A program made the position numbers and the translations under genes. Positions 17,466-26,924 of a stretch of 64,000 bases of DNA are shown piece by piece. Numbering within the stretch: the first letter of the stretch is position 1; the number at the start of each line of letters is the position of its first letter. The notes below the pieces were generated by a model, which saw only the letters and a list, made by a program, of their open reading frames with translations, did no database searches and was not told the DNA's origin. The DNA is from Streptomyces sp. RB17 (GTDB lineage Bacteria; Actinomycetota; Actinomycetes; Streptomycetales; Streptomycetaceae): contig NZ_WEGL01000010.1 of assembly GCF_009604455.1 (NCBI RefSeq), forward strand, positions 62,001 to 126,000, written 5' to 3'.

Positions 17466-19497
17466 GCCTGCCGCCGCGCAGCCCAAGGTCTCCCTCGCCC
17501 AGTCCTCCCCCACCGTGGGCACATTCCGTGAGCGGGACGGGGCGCTGGAGTGGAGCGGCCGTCAGGAGACGGTGCGGATCGAGCCGTGGGGTCCGGACGC
17601 GGTCCGGGTGCGCGCCCGGCTCGGCGGCCCGGTGCTGGACGGGCTGCCGGGCGCCCTGCTCGACCCCCCGCCCGCCCAGGACGCCACGGCCCGGATCGGG
17701 GACGGCGGGGCACGGCTGACGGTCGGCGCGCTGACCGTCGAGGTGGACGGCGAGGGCCTGGTCCGCTTTGTGCGCACCGAGGACCGTACGGAGCTGCTCG
17801 CCGAGGAGCGGGCCCACTTCTGGTGGCCGGGCCCGCGCCTGTACACGGCGGTCGGAGGCGGCCACCACCGGCTGGAGCAGCGCTTCGCCGCCTACGAGGG
17901 CGAGAGGCTGTACGGCCTCGGCCAGCACCAGCACGGACGCCTGGACCAGAAGGGTCTGGTGGTGGACCTGGTGCAGCGCAACGCCGAGGTGAGCGTTCCG
18001 GTGCTGGTGTCCAGCCGGGGCTACACCCTGCTGTGGAACAACCCGGCGATCGGCCGGGTGGAGCTGGCGGGCAACGGCACCCGCTGGGTCGCGGACTCGG
18101 CCCGGCAGATCGACTACTGGATCACGGCGGGCACCCCGGCCGACGGACAGCGCGCCTACAGCGCGGTCACCGGGCGCTCCCCGATGCTGCCGGAGTGGGC
18201 GGCCGGCTTCTGGCAGTGCAAGCTGCGCTACCGCACCCAGGACGAACTGCTCGACGTGGCCCGGGAGTACAAGCGCCGGGGCCTGCCCCTCTCGGCGATC
18301 GTGTGCGACTTCTTCCACTGGACCCACCTCGGCGAGTGGAAGTTCGACCCCAAGGAGTGGCCCGACCCGGCGGCGATGGTCCGCGAGCTGGAGGAACTGG
18401 GCGTCAAGCTGGTGGTGTCCGTGTGGCCGTCGGTCTCACCGCTGTCGGAGAACCACCCGCTCATGGAGCAGCGCGGCTATTTCATCGGCACCCAGTACGG
18501 CCCGATGGCGCACGCCGACTGGCCGGACAAGGAGGTCGACTCCACCGTCCAGGTGGCCTTCTACGACGCCACGAACCCGGAGGCGCGGGAGTTCGTGTGG
18601 TCGAGGGTCCGCGACAACTACCTCGCCCCCTACGGCATCACGGCCTTCTGGCTGGACGCCTGCGAGCCCGAGCTGAAGCCGGGCTTCCCGGAGAACCTGC
18701 GCTACTGGGCGGGCCCGGGGCTGGAGGTCGGCAACCTCTACCCGCGCGAGAACGCCCGCACCTTCCACGAGGGCCTGCGCGCACGGGGTGAGGAGGTCAT
18801 CACCCTCAACCGCTCGGCGTGGGCGGGCAGTCAGCGCTACGGCGCCGCCCTGTGGTCCGGTGACATCGGCACCGATTTCGCGACCCTGCGCCGCCAGATC
18901 GCGGCCGGCCTCAACACCGCGCTGTCCGGCATCCCCTGGTGGAACACCGACATCGGCGGCTTCCACGGCGGCGACCCGGACGACCCCGCCTACCGCGAGG
19001 TGATGATCCGCTGGTTCCAGTTCGGCGCGCTGTCCCCGCTGATGCGGCTGCACGGCTTCCGCGACCCGGGCATGCCGCTGGGCCCGGAGATGACGGGCGG
19101 CCCGAACGAGGTGTGGTCGTACGGCGAGGCGGCCGGCCCGATCCTGCAGAGGTACCTGCGCCTGCGCGAGCGTCTGAAGCCGTACGTCCTGAAGGTCATG
19201 CGGGAGGCCCACGAGGAGGGGCTGCCGGTCATGCGCCCGCTGTTCCTGGAGTTCCCGGACGACCAGGCGGCCTGGTCGGTGGACGACGCCTACCTCTTCG
19301 GCCGGGACCTGCTGGTCGCCCCGGTGCTGACGGCCGGCGCGACGGCCCGCACGACCTACCTCCCTTCGGGCGCGCGCTGGACGGACGGGTGGACGGGTGC
19401 GACGTACGAGGGCGGTACGGCGGTGACGGTGGACGCGCCGCTGGACCGCATCCCGCTGTTCCTGCGGGACGGGGCGCTGCTGCCGATCGCGGAGTGA
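17437..19497 (+). CDS. GH31 alpha-xylosidase (intracellular)
   Basis: Predicted to remove alpha-1,6-xylose from the non-reducing end of imported xyloglucan oligosaccharides. The 686-residue protein has an N-terminal beta-sandwich (about 25-230) and a GH31 barrel. The nucleophile is Asp407 in FWLDACEPELKPGFPENLRY and the acid/base Asp476 in LWSGDIGTDFATL, with CDFFHWTHLGEWKFDP forming the subsite loop. The WLDACEPE form is more typical of alpha-xylosidases than of starch-type alpha-glucosidases; the family alone does not prove substrate, so the call leans on context. No signal peptide is present. It starts 81 bases after the LacI stop. A related transglycosidase or alpha-glucosidase is the alternative. 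Confidence 0.88.
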   Translation: MNLQEHAVNQPAAAQPKVSLAQSSPTVGTFRERDGALEWSGRQETVRIEPWGPDAVRVRARLGGPVLDGLPGALLDPPPAQDATARIGDGGARLTVGALTVEVDGEGLVRFVRTEDRTELLAEERAHFWWPGPRLYTAVGGGHHRLEQRFAAYEGERLYGLGQHQHGRLDQKGLVVDLVQRNAEVSVPVLVSSRGYTLLWNNPAIGRVELAGNGTRWVADSARQIDYWITAGTPADGQRAYSAVTGRSPMLPEWAAGFWQCKLRYRTQDELLDVAREYKRRGLPLSAIVCDFFHWTHLGEWKFDPKEWPDPAAMVRELEELGVKLVVSVWPSVSPLSENHPLMEQRGYFIGTQYGPMAHADWPDKEVDSTVQVAFYDATNPEAREFVWSRVRDNYLAPYGITAFWLDACEPELKPGFPENLRYWAGPGLEVGNLYPRENARTFHEGLRARGEEVITLNRSAWAGSQRYGAALWSGDIGTDFATLRRQIAAGLNTALSGIPWWNTDIGGFHGGDPDDPAYREVMIRWFQFGALSPLMRLHGFRDPGMPLGPEMTGGPNEVWSYGEAAGPILQRYLRLRERLKPYVLKVMREAHEEGLPVMRPLFLEFPDDQAAWSVDDAYLFGRDLLVAPVLTAGATARTTYLPSGARWTDGWTGATYEGGTAVTVDAPLDRIPLFLRDGALLPIAE

Positions 19498-19505
19498 GCG
19501 CGTGA

Positions 19506-19545
19506 GGGGGGCCGGTCCGCGCGGGACCGGCCCCCCCCTTTCTTC
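19506..19545. terminator. Bidirectional hairpin between GH31 and GH12
   Basis: A 13-bp perfect stem (GGGGGGCCGGTCC / GGACCGGCCCCCC) with a 5-base loop lies just after the GH31 stop and is followed by CCTTTCTT. It separates two convergent genes. Confidence 0.8.
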
Positions 19546-19569
19546 CGTCGCCTCTTCCGTCGCCGTCGC

Positions 19570-20283
19570 TCAGCTGCTGCTGACACTCTCGCTGTTGACG
19601 GTGAAGTTCAGCCCGCCGGAGGAGGAGGTGATCTCGAAGCCGAGCTGGAGGTCACCGATGGTCACGTCGCCGAACCAGCCCTTGGTGTCCTTGATCCACT
19701 TCAGGATCGGCAGGATGTTCACCGTGCCGGAGCCGGAGTTGGAGGTGCGGACGAAGGAGAAGACGTCGTTGGAGCCGTTGTTGCCCTTGTAGACGGTCCA
19801 GGTGGAGCCGCCGAGGCTCACCGTGCCCTGGGAGGTGCCGAGCGGGCCGACGGCGCCGGTCTTGTTGACCCAGAGCATGATCTCGTACTTGTAGCCCGTG
19901 TCCCAGATGTCGTACGCCGTCTCGTAGGCGCCGGACGACGGGACGGTGACGTTGTAGCTGCTGGAGAGCGAGCTCATGGAGGTGATCGACTTGTTGATCA
20001 CCTTCTTGGCGTTGGGGTAGGACTTGATGCCGCCGGTGTTCGGGTGGTCCGCCCAGACGCCCCAGTTGGTGCCGGAGTTGGCCCAGATGCACTGGCTGCC
20101 CGCGCCGGAGCCCCAGATGTCGTTGTAGAGGGTGTAGCCGTTCAGCGTGGTGCTGCCCCACTGGTCGCAGGAGCTCCAGACGGCGGCGGAGGCGGGGGCC
20201 GAGGCGAGGCCGACGGTGGCGCCGAGGGCGAGGGTGGGGGCGATCAGGGCCTTGGCGACCCTGCCGAGTGTGCTTGTTGCCAT
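19570..20283 (-). CDS. Secreted GH12 endo-glucanase / xyloglucanase
   Basis: A 237-residue secreted enzyme: signal peptide (residues 1-33, ending APASA) and a single GH12 beta-jelly-roll without a cellulose-binding module. Nucleophile Glu134 lies in YKYEIMLWVNK and acid/base Glu217 in LQLGFEITSSSGGL. GH12 enzymes cleave beta-1,4-glucans, and several prefer xyloglucan; the surrounding GH74, GH31, GH42 and GH95 genes favour xyloglucan here. It begins 43 bases after GH95 and is the last gene of the reverse-strand group, which ends in the hairpin at 19506-19545. It would act outside the cell with GH74. Confidence 0.92.
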   Translation of the reverse strand: MATSTLGRVAKALIAPTLALGATVGLASAPASAAVWSSCDQWGSTTLNGYTLYNDIWGSGAGSQCIWANSGTNWGVWADHPNTGGIKSYPNAKKVINKSITSMSSLSSSYNVTVPSSGAYETAYDIWDTGYKYEIMLWVNKTGAVGPLGTSQGTVSLGGSTWTVYKGNNGSNDVFSFVRTSNSGSGTVNILPILKWIKDTKGWFGDVTIGDLQLGFEITSSSGGLNFTVNSESVSSS

Positions 20284-20326
20284 GGGGTCCCTTCCATGGG
20301 TGGGGGGAATTGCTCGGATTTCCCGG

Positions 20327-22525
20327 TCACCGCGCCCCCAGGGTGAGGACGCGGTCTTCTCCGGCGACGAGGTCGAGCGGTCGGGTGCCGGAGGAAGTCC
20401 GCAGGTCGATGCGGGCGGTGCGGCTCGGTCTGAGGGTGACCGTGGCGTGCTGCGGATCCCAGCTGAGGTGGACCTCCGCGCCGAACCGGGTGCGCACGCC
20501 CCGGAGTTCGCCGCGCGGGCACGCCTCCGGGACGGCGGGCAGCAGGACGAGCCGGTCCGGGGTGGACTGGACGAGCATCTCGATCAGCACGCCGGGCAGG
20601 GTGTGCGCGGCGTCCGCGTTGTAGACGTCCCGGTGCGGGTAGTGGGCACTCATCAGGGAGGTGTGGAAGTAGTCGCCCTCCAGGACCTGGCGCAGGGCGT
20701 GGGCGGCGCGGGGGCCGTCGCCGAGCCGGGAGGCGACGAGGGCGTGGTGGAGATGGCCGTGGGCCGAGTGGTTCTCTGCGCCGCGCAGTTCGAGGGCGCG
20801 GTGGGCGGCGGCGGCCAGGTCGGGGGTGTCGTGGGGGTTGATCTCGTCCAGGGGCCAGACGCCGTAGAGGTGGCTGAGGTGGCGGTGGTCGTAGGTGTCG
20901 TCCAGTCCGGGCCAGGCCCATTCGGCGAGGGCGCCGTCCTTGTTGGTCCGGTGCGGCGCCAGCCGGTCCGCCAACGCCCGCCATTTCGTGGCCTGTTCGG
21001 GGTGGTAGCGAGCGGCGGTGAGCAGGGCGTGCCGGGCGGCGGAGAGGTCCATGGCGGCGTTGACGGCGCCCCAGCTGCCGTTCGCGGGTCGGTTCTCGGG
21101 CGAGTAGGAGGGGACGACGACGAGCCGGCCCTCGGCGTCGGTGCGGGTGAGGAAGTCCTCGTAGAAGAGGGCCGCCTCGGCGAGCGCGGCGGCGGTGCGC
21201 GGGTCACGGGTGCCGTGGATCTCGTCGTGGTCGACGAGCGGTTTGAGCAGCCAGTCCGCTCCGGCCGTCCACAGGTGCAGGGGGTATGAGCGGCTGAAGT
21301 GGTACGTCAGCCCGGACTCGCCGTCGGTGTGCGAGGGCGCGACGGCGCCCCGGGTGCCGAAGATCGCGCGGGCGTTGGTCCGCCAGTCGGGCAGCTGCCG
21401 GGCGACGAGGGCGGCCAGCGCCTCGGTGACCTCGGGGAGGGCGGCGGCGGGCGCGGAGGCGGTCTGCAGGTTGAGGTTGGCGTTGGTGGTGAAGGCGCCG
21501 GACCAGGCGGTGTCCCAGTCACCGGTCCACAGTCCGGTGAGCCGGGGCGGGTTGAGGCCGCTGCTGGAGAGCAGGTGGTGGCGGCCGGCGGCGAAGAGCC
21601 GTTCCAGCAGGGCCGGGCTGTGCGGGCGTTTCAGCAGTTCGGAGCCGGGCAGCGCGCGCTCGGCCGGGTCGGCGCCGAGGTCCAGCGATACCCGCTCGTA
21701 GGCGATGCGGTGCCGGTGCAGATGGCGGGCGAGGAGGGTGTCGTAGGGCCGCTCGGTGCCGTCGGCGAGGGCCTGGAGCCGGCGGGTCTCGGCGATCACG
21801 TCGGCCTCGCCGGTGTGCCGGTGCACGCGGGTGAGCAGCAGGACCCGGTGGGCGCCGGTGACGCGGACGCCCGGCGGGGCGAGTTCGGTGCTGCCGCCGC
21901 ACGCGGCGACGAGGGTCACGCCGGTGTAGGCGCGGTCGCTGCCGGGGTAGCGGGCGCGCAGGCTCAGCAGGGCGCCCTCGGGGGTGAGCAGCGCGCCGTG
22001 TCCGACCCGCAGCCCGGCCGGTGCGCCCGGCAGCCGGTGGTCCAGGTCGATGTCGAGGTCGGCCGCCGCGATCTCGTGCACGATCACGTCGTCCGCGCGG
22101 GAGACGAAGGCCCGGCTGCGCCAGTCGGCGCAGCGGGCCGTGATCTCTCCCGTGGTGAAGTCGACGGCCCGGTGGTAGCCGTGCCCGGGCCCGCTGCCGT
22201 CGGGCCTGCGCAGCCGTACCTGGAAGGCGGGGTGGAAGGGCTGCACCCACTGCAGGGGGCGGCCGTCGGTGAAGCCCTCGGCGGCGGTGCGGTCACCGGC
22301 GAGCAACCGGTCCTGGAGTGCGGGGAGTTCGGCGGCCAGGCGGGGTGGCCGGCCCCGTTCGCCACCGTTGGGCCGGACCAGGGTGTGATGGGTGACGATG
22401 ACCCGGTCGTCGTCCGGATCCCCGAACGCGAGTACGCCGTGGTGGCCGTTCCCGGCCAGGAACGCATCCTCCCAGCGGACCGCCGGAGCCGGTTCCCAGG
22501 TGCCGTGGACCGGTCCGCCGCTCAT
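20327..22525 (-). CDS. GH95 alpha-L-fucosidase / alpha-L-galactosidase
   Basis: A 732-residue GH95 enzyme that by inversion removes alpha-1,2-L-fucose (or L-galactose) from the galactosyl side chain of xyloglucan. The GH95 catalytic set is present: paired asparagines Asn348 and Asn350 (TTNANLNLQ), the acid Glu477 in VVVPSYSPENRP, and Asp638 in YNADAAHTLPGVLIEM; HRHLSHLYGVWPLDEI is also characteristic. The asparagine loop is more divergent than in the classical enzymes, so specificity is less certain. There is no signal peptide, so it acts on imported oligosaccharides. Its start overlaps the GH42 stop (22522-22525). Confidence 0.88.
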   Translation of the reverse strand: MSGGPVHGTWEPAPAVRWEDAFLAGNGHHGVLAFGDPDDDRVIVTHHTLVRPNGGERGRPPRLAAELPALQDRLLAGDRTAAEGFTDGRPLQWVQPFHPAFQVRLRRPDGSGPGHGYHRAVDFTTGEITARCADWRSRAFVSRADDVIVHEIAAADLDIDLDHRLPGAPAGLRVGHGALLTPEGALLSLRARYPGSDRAYTGVTLVAACGGSTELAPPGVRVTGAHRVLLLTRVHRHTGEADVIAETRRLQALADGTERPYDTLLARHLHRHRIAYERVSLDLGADPAERALPGSELLKRPHSPALLERLFAAGRHHLLSSSGLNPPRLTGLWTGDWDTAWSGAFTTNANLNLQTASAPAAALPEVTEALAALVARQLPDWRTNARAIFGTRGAVAPSHTDGESGLTYHFSRSYPLHLWTAGADWLLKPLVDHDEIHGTRDPRTAAALAEAALFYEDFLTRTDAEGRLVVVPSYSPENRPANGSWGAVNAAMDLSAARHALLTAARYHPEQATKWRALADRLAPHRTNKDGALAEWAWPGLDDTYDHRHLSHLYGVWPLDEINPHDTPDLAAAAHRALELRGAENHSAHGHLHHALVASRLGDGPRAAHALRQVLEGDYFHTSLMSAHYPHRDVYNADAAHTLPGVLIEMLVQSTPDRLVLLPAVPEACPRGELRGVRTRFGAEVHLSWDPQHATVTLRPSRTARIDLRTSSGTRPLDLVAGEDRVLTLGAR

Positions 22526-24492
22526 GGCCGCAGCACCGCCACGCCGTAGCGGCCGAGGGTGAGCGAACCGGTGACGGTACCGCCGCCGAGCAGGTCGTGG
22601 TGGCTGCCCGGGACCTCGACGGTGACCGGCTCCCGCCCGTGGTTCAGCAGGAACAGCAGCTCGCCCCGGCGCACCGCCTCGACACCGGCGGGCAGCCCCT
22701 CCAGCACCGGCCGCACCCCGGCCCCGGCGGCGATCGAGGCGAGCAGCGCGCGCAGCGCCTCCGGCTCGGGCAGCGTGGAGAGGTACCAGGCGCGGCCCCG
22801 GCGCAGCACGGCGGGCAGCCCGTCCAGCTCACCGCCCTTGTACGGCACGACCTCCGCCGCCCCGGGCTCCGGCTCGATCTCCTCCGACCACAGCGTCCCG
22901 CGGAACCCCTCGCACTCGACGGTCTCCCCCGCCGCCAGCGGCCACCACTCGTGCAGCACGCGGATGCCGAACAGCTCGCGCAGCCGGGCGTCGATGCCGC
23001 CGGGCCTGATCCGGTCGTCCTCGTCGGCGACGCCGGTGAGGAAGCCGCAGACCAGGGTGCCGCCGCCGCGGACATAGCCGAGGAGGTTGTCGAGGGCGGT
23101 GTCGGTGAGCAGGTAGAGCTGGGGTGCGACGACGAGCCGGTACCCGGTCAGGTCGTCCTCCGGGCGGGCGAAGTCGCAGGTCAGATGAGCCTCCCAGAGC
23201 GCCCGGTGCCAGGCGGTGAGCACCTCCGGCAGCCCCACCTCCGTGGACAGCCGCCCTTCGTGCGCGCCGGCCCACCAGGAGTGCCAGTCGTGCAGGACCG
23301 CGATGCCGGAGTCGATCCGGCTCCCCGTCACATGGGCGCCGATGGCCGCGAGTTCGGCACCGAGCCGCCGTACCTCCTGATACGTACGGCCCTCCTCCCC
23401 CGCGTGGCTGAGCATCCCCGAGTGGAACTTCTCGGCGCCCTGCCGGGACTGGCGCCACTGGAAGTAGCAGACGGCGTCGGCGCCGCGGGCGACGGCCTGC
23501 AGGGACCAGAGCCGGCCCAGGCCGCGCGGCTTGGGATGGTTCACCCCGCGGAAGTTGACCGGTCCGGCCGCCTGCTCCATGAGCATCCAGGGGCCGCGGG
23601 CCTGCGAACGGGTCAGGTCCTGCACCAGAGCCCCGTGCTGCGCACCCAGCGGATCACGCGGATCGGGATACAGATCGACGGAGACGACGTCCTCCTCCCC
23701 CGCCCAGCGCCAGGCGTCCTGGCCGATCCACAGCGGCATGAAGTTGGTGGTCACCGGGATGTGCGGGGTGTGCCGGCGGACGATGTCGCGTTCGGCGGTG
23801 AAGCACTCGAGGAGCATGTCGGAGGTGAACCGCCGGAAGTCCAGCACCTGGGCGGGGTTCTTCAGATAGTGCGTGTGCCGCGCGGGCAGGACGCCGTCCC
23901 AGGTGTCGTACGCCTGGCTCCAGAAGGCTGTACCCCAGGCGGAGTTGAGGGCGTCGAGCGAGCCGTACTTCTCCCGCAGCCAGCGGCGGAAGGCGGCGGC
24001 CGCCTCGTCGCCGTGGTCGACGGTGCAGTACTCGTTGTTGATGTGCCACATCCTGAGGGCCGGGTGGGTGCCGTAGCGGGCAGCCAGGTCCTCGGTGATG
24101 GCGGCGGCGTAGCGCCGGTAGGTGGCGCTGGAGTGCGAGAAGTGCTGCCGGCCGCCCCACCACTCGGTCCGTCCGTCGGCGTCGCGGGGCAGCGTGTCCG
24201 GGTGCAGCCGGCCCATCCAGGGCGGCGGGGAGGCGGTCGGGGTGGCGAGCACGACCCCGATGCCGTTGTCGTCCATGAGGTCCATCAGCCGGTCCAGCCA
24301 GCCGAACTCCCGTGCTCCCGGCTCGGGTTCGAGTTTCGCCCAGGAGAACACGCCGAGCGTGACGGAGTTGACCGACGCCTCCTTCATCAGCCGGACGTCG
24401 TCCTGCCAGGTCTCCTCCGGCCACTGCTCGGGGTTGTAGTCGCCGCCGAAGAGGATGCGGCCCCGGCCGGCGTCGGCGAGGGCCGGTGTCAT
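22522..24492 (-). CDS. GH42 beta-galactosidase
   Basis: A 656-residue intracellular GH42 enzyme expected to remove beta-1,2-galactose from xyloglucan side chains after fucose is gone. The N-terminal motif FGGDYNPEQWPEETWQDDV is diagnostic. Acid/base Glu154 sits in MWHINNEYCTVDH and nucleophile Glu306 in PWMLMEQAAGPVNF. A trimerisation domain (GTLVCGFLTGVADEDDRI) and a short C-terminal beta domain follow. The ATG at 24490-24492 (MTPALADAGRGRILFGG) overlaps the GH74 stop as ATGA, which decides the start against the longer open frame. GH42 instead of the GH2/GH35 enzymes usual in Gram-negative xyloglucan loci is noteworthy. Confidence 0.92.
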   Translation of the reverse strand: MTPALADAGRGRILFGGDYNPEQWPEETWQDDVRLMKEASVNSVTLGVFSWAKLEPEPGAREFGWLDRLMDLMDDNGIGVVLATPTASPPPWMGRLHPDTLPRDADGRTEWWGGRQHFSHSSATYRRYAAAITEDLAARYGTHPALRMWHINNEYCTVDHGDEAAAAFRRWLREKYGSLDALNSAWGTAFWSQAYDTWDGVLPARHTHYLKNPAQVLDFRRFTSDMLLECFTAERDIVRRHTPHIPVTTNFMPLWIGQDAWRWAGEEDVVSVDLYPDPRDPLGAQHGALVQDLTRSQARGPWMLMEQAAGPVNFRGVNHPKPRGLGRLWSLQAVARGADAVCYFQWRQSRQGAEKFHSGMLSHAGEEGRTYQEVRRLGAELAAIGAHVTGSRIDSGIAVLHDWHSWWAGAHEGRLSTEVGLPEVLTAWHRALWEAHLTCDFARPEDDLTGYRLVVAPQLYLLTDTALDNLLGYVRGGGTLVCGFLTGVADEDDRIRPGGIDARLRELFGIRVLHEWWPLAAGETVECEGFRGTLWSEEIEPEPGAAEVVPYKGGELDGLPAVLRRGRAWYLSTLPEPEALRALLASIAAGAGVRPVLEGLPAGVEAVRRGELLFLLNHGREPVTVEVPGSHHDLLGGGTVTGSLTLGRYGVAVLRP

Positions 24493-26666
24493 GCGGGCTC
24501 CCCGTACTGGATGCCGCGCCCGTTGGTGGCGAGGTACACGCGGCCGTGGATGCGCGGATCGCCGGTGACGGCCTGTCCGGTCCAGCCCCACTGGTGCGCG
24601 TCGTCGTTGATGCGGACCCACGTCCTGGCCCGGTCGTCGGAGCGGAGGACGGCGGTGACGGTGTCCGTGGCGCCGACGAGATAGATCGCCGGATAGTCGA
24701 CGCCGGGCGCGGCCTTCCCGAACCCGAGGGTGTACGCGGCCCACGCGCTGCCGACCTTGCCGAAGCTCGCCCCGCCGTCGGTGGACCGGTACAGCCCGTT
24801 CCCCTTGGTGCTCAGCCACAGATCACCGCCGCGCCCCGGCGCCGCGACGAGCTGGAACTGGCTGTCGCCGGACGGCAGCCCGGTCGCGCGGGCGGCGAAG
24901 GTGCGGCCGCCGTCGGTGCTGGCGTGCAGCGTGCCCGTGGCGGTGTCGTACGCGTAGAAGACGGCGGGGTCGACCGGATCCGCGAGGGGCGTGGCGCCCT
25001 TCGGGGAGGTGGCCACCTGAGCCCAGGTCGTGCCGCCGTCCGTCGATCGGTGGGCAGGGTAGGTGGTGCCGTCGCCGTGCACGAAGGTCCACAGCAGCAC
25101 ACCGCCGTCGGCACTGACCGCGATCGGCCCCGGCGCGTCCCTGGCGAGAGCCGGCTGGCTCGGGAAGGGCGCCCAGGTCCGCCCGCCGTCGGCCGAGAAG
25201 GCCCCGTTGCCGTGGTCCCCCCATCCGGTGCGCACGACGTACGACGGTTTCGCCGCGGCCTGCGCGAGTCCGGTGGCGGTGCCGAAGACGGGGTCGGTGG
25301 CCATGCCGCGCGCCGGGGAGGCGGTGAGCCGCTCGTGGTACAGCACGCCGATGTCACCGTTCGCGCTGATCAGATGCGCCCCACCGGTGGGCGGCGAGAT
25401 GAGCTGCCGGACGGAGGTCTCCTCGAGGCCGCGGATCCGGGGTGCCCAGGTCCGCAGATCGCGGGTGCCGTAGAGGGTGGCACCGGTGCCGTAGAGGATG
25501 TGCTCGGGGTCGTACGGATCGACGGCGACGGCCTGGATCCACCAGCCGAACTTGGGGTCGGCCTCACCCCACTTCAGGTAGGGCGTCTCGGAGACGTCGA
25601 GGACGGCGGTGTCCTTCAGCGAGACCCAGCTGCGGCCGCCGTCGGTGCTGCGGTACAGGGTGTCCACGGCGGACCAGCGGTTGTTGGTGGAGACGACGAC
25701 GGTGCCGGGCCGGTGGGCGGCGACGGCGACTCCTCCGTACCCGAAGGTGTCGGTGCCGCCGGGGGCCGCCGGGGTGACGTCGGTCCAGGTGCCGGTGGTG
25801 ATGTCCAGCTTGTGCACGCTGCCGTCGGTCTGGCCGTTGGGGCCCGGGGCGTTCGCGTACGTCACGTACAGCTCGTGGGCGTGTGGGTCGTACGCGGCGC
25901 GGATCGGCACCTTGGCGGCGGTGCCGGTGGGCTGTCCCGGTACGGGCTCCCAGGTGGTGCCGTCGGTGGTGCGGTAGAGGTTCGGGGTGGTGTCGCTCGC
26001 GTCGCCCCAGCCGGCGTAGAGGGCGCGGCCGGCGGCGACGAGGAGGGTGACGCCTTGGCCGGCGGGGGTGGGGGCGGCCGGGAAGCGGGTGTCCGTGGCC
26101 CAAGTGGCCCCTCTGTCGGTCGACTTGAGGAGTCCGTCGTGGCGGGTGCCGAGCCAGAGGGTGTCGCTGTCGCGTGGGTCGACGAGGAGGCGTTCGCCCG
26201 TGCCGCGGCCGTCTTCGTTGGCGCCGAGTTTCACGGTGAGGCCGGTGCGCTGCCAGGTGGCGCCCCGGTCTTCGGAGCGGAGGACGGCTCCGTCGCCGGC
26301 CCAGGACTGGGCGTACGTACCAAGGGCGAGATAGAGCCGGTCGGGGTGGTCCGGGTCGACGGCCAACGCCTCCACACCGAGGAGGTTCCAGTCGTCCCAG
26401 CCGAGATGGTCGGTGAGGGGGGTCCAGCGGGCGGTGTCCTCGTCCCAGCGGTAGGCGCCGCCGATGTCCGTGCGGGCGTAGGCGAGGCCGGGGGTGGTGG
26501 GGTGGAAGAGGACACCGGTGACGAAGCCGGTGCCGCCGATGACTGCGTTGCGCCATCTGTAGTGCTGGGTCGGCTGTGTGGCCGCGGTGGCCCTGGCGGG
26601 GAGGCTGAGGAGGGCCGCGGTGGCTGCGGTGGCGGTCAGGACGGTTCTGCGGGTGGGTGTGGGCAT
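24489..26666 (-). CDS. Secreted GH74 endo-xyloglucanase (Tat signal)
   Basis: A 725-residue GH74 enzyme that cuts the xyloglucan backbone outside the cell. The signal peptide carries a twin arginine (MPTPTRRTVLTATAATAALL), so Tat export is likely. Two seven-bladed propellers follow. Catalytic aspartates are Asp67 in AYARTDIGGAYRWDE and Asp438 in LISANGDIGVLYHERL. Sortilin/BNR-type repeats (RSTDGGRSW, KSTDRGATW, RSEDRGATW) recur throughout. There is no carbohydrate-binding module. The ATG at 26664-26666 follows GAGG in the right window; the open frame reaches upstream into an intergenic repeat. A 258-base spacer separates it from the permease, so it may have its own promoter. Confidence 0.94.
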   Translation of the reverse strand: MPTPTRRTVLTATAATAALLSLPARATAATQPTQHYRWRNAVIGGTGFVTGVLFHPTTPGLAYARTDIGGAYRWDEDTARWTPLTDHLGWDDWNLLGVEALAVDPDHPDRLYLALGTYAQSWAGDGAVLRSEDRGATWQRTGLTVKLGANEDGRGTGERLLVDPRDSDTLWLGTRHDGLLKSTDRGATWATDTRFPAAPTPAGQGVTLLVAAGRALYAGWGDASDTTPNLYRTTDGTTWEPVPGQPTGTAAKVPIRAAYDPHAHELYVTYANAPGPNGQTDGSVHKLDITTGTWTDVTPAAPGGTDTFGYGGVAVAAHRPGTVVVSTNNRWSAVDTLYRSTDGGRSWVSLKDTAVLDVSETPYLKWGEADPKFGWWIQAVAVDPYDPEHILYGTGATLYGTRDLRTWAPRIRGLEETSVRQLISPPTGGAHLISANGDIGVLYHERLTASPARGMATDPVFGTATGLAQAAAKPSYVVRTGWGDHGNGAFSADGGRTWAPFPSQPALARDAPGPIAVSADGGVLLWTFVHGDGTTYPAHRSTDGGTTWAQVATSPKGATPLADPVDPAVFYAYDTATGTLHASTDGGRTFAARATGLPSGDSQFQLVAAPGRGGDLWLSTKGNGLYRSTDGGASFGKVGSAWAAYTLGFGKAAPGVDYPAIYLVGATDTVTAVLRSDDRARTWVRINDDAHQWGWTGQAVTGDPRIHGRVYLATNGRGIQYGEPA

Positions 26667-26744
26667 GGGGTACCTCGGTGGGCGTGGGTCTGGTGGATGG
26701 ACCGGTGCTGATGCGGGCCGGGGGTGGGTTCGCTTGCCCGCGCC

Positions 26745-26905
26745 GGCGGGGTGCCTCCCCGGAGGGGGTTCCCCAGCACGGGTACGGCTGCTCGCGGCTG
26801 CGGGCCTCGCAGCCGACGGCAGGTGCAACTCCCTAGGGGCGCGGGGAGCCGCGCGACCAGCCACGACGGACCCGCGCCCCGCAGACGGCCGCAAGCTCAA
26901 CGGCG
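26745..26905. repeat. Streptomyces dispersed intergenic repeat with hairpins
   Basis: This spacer between the permease and GH74 genes contains CTAGGGGCGCGGGGAGCCGC followed by GCGACCAGCCACGACGGACC, a motif I recognise as recurring between genes in many Streptomyces chromosomes. It also holds hairpins: CGGCTGCG/CGCAGCCG (26795-26815) and GCGCGG/CCGCGC (26839-26854). It may attenuate read-through from the importer genes into the GH genes. Copy number needs a genome search. Confidence 0.6.
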
Positions 26906-26924
26906 AGGCCGGCGCAGCGAACCG

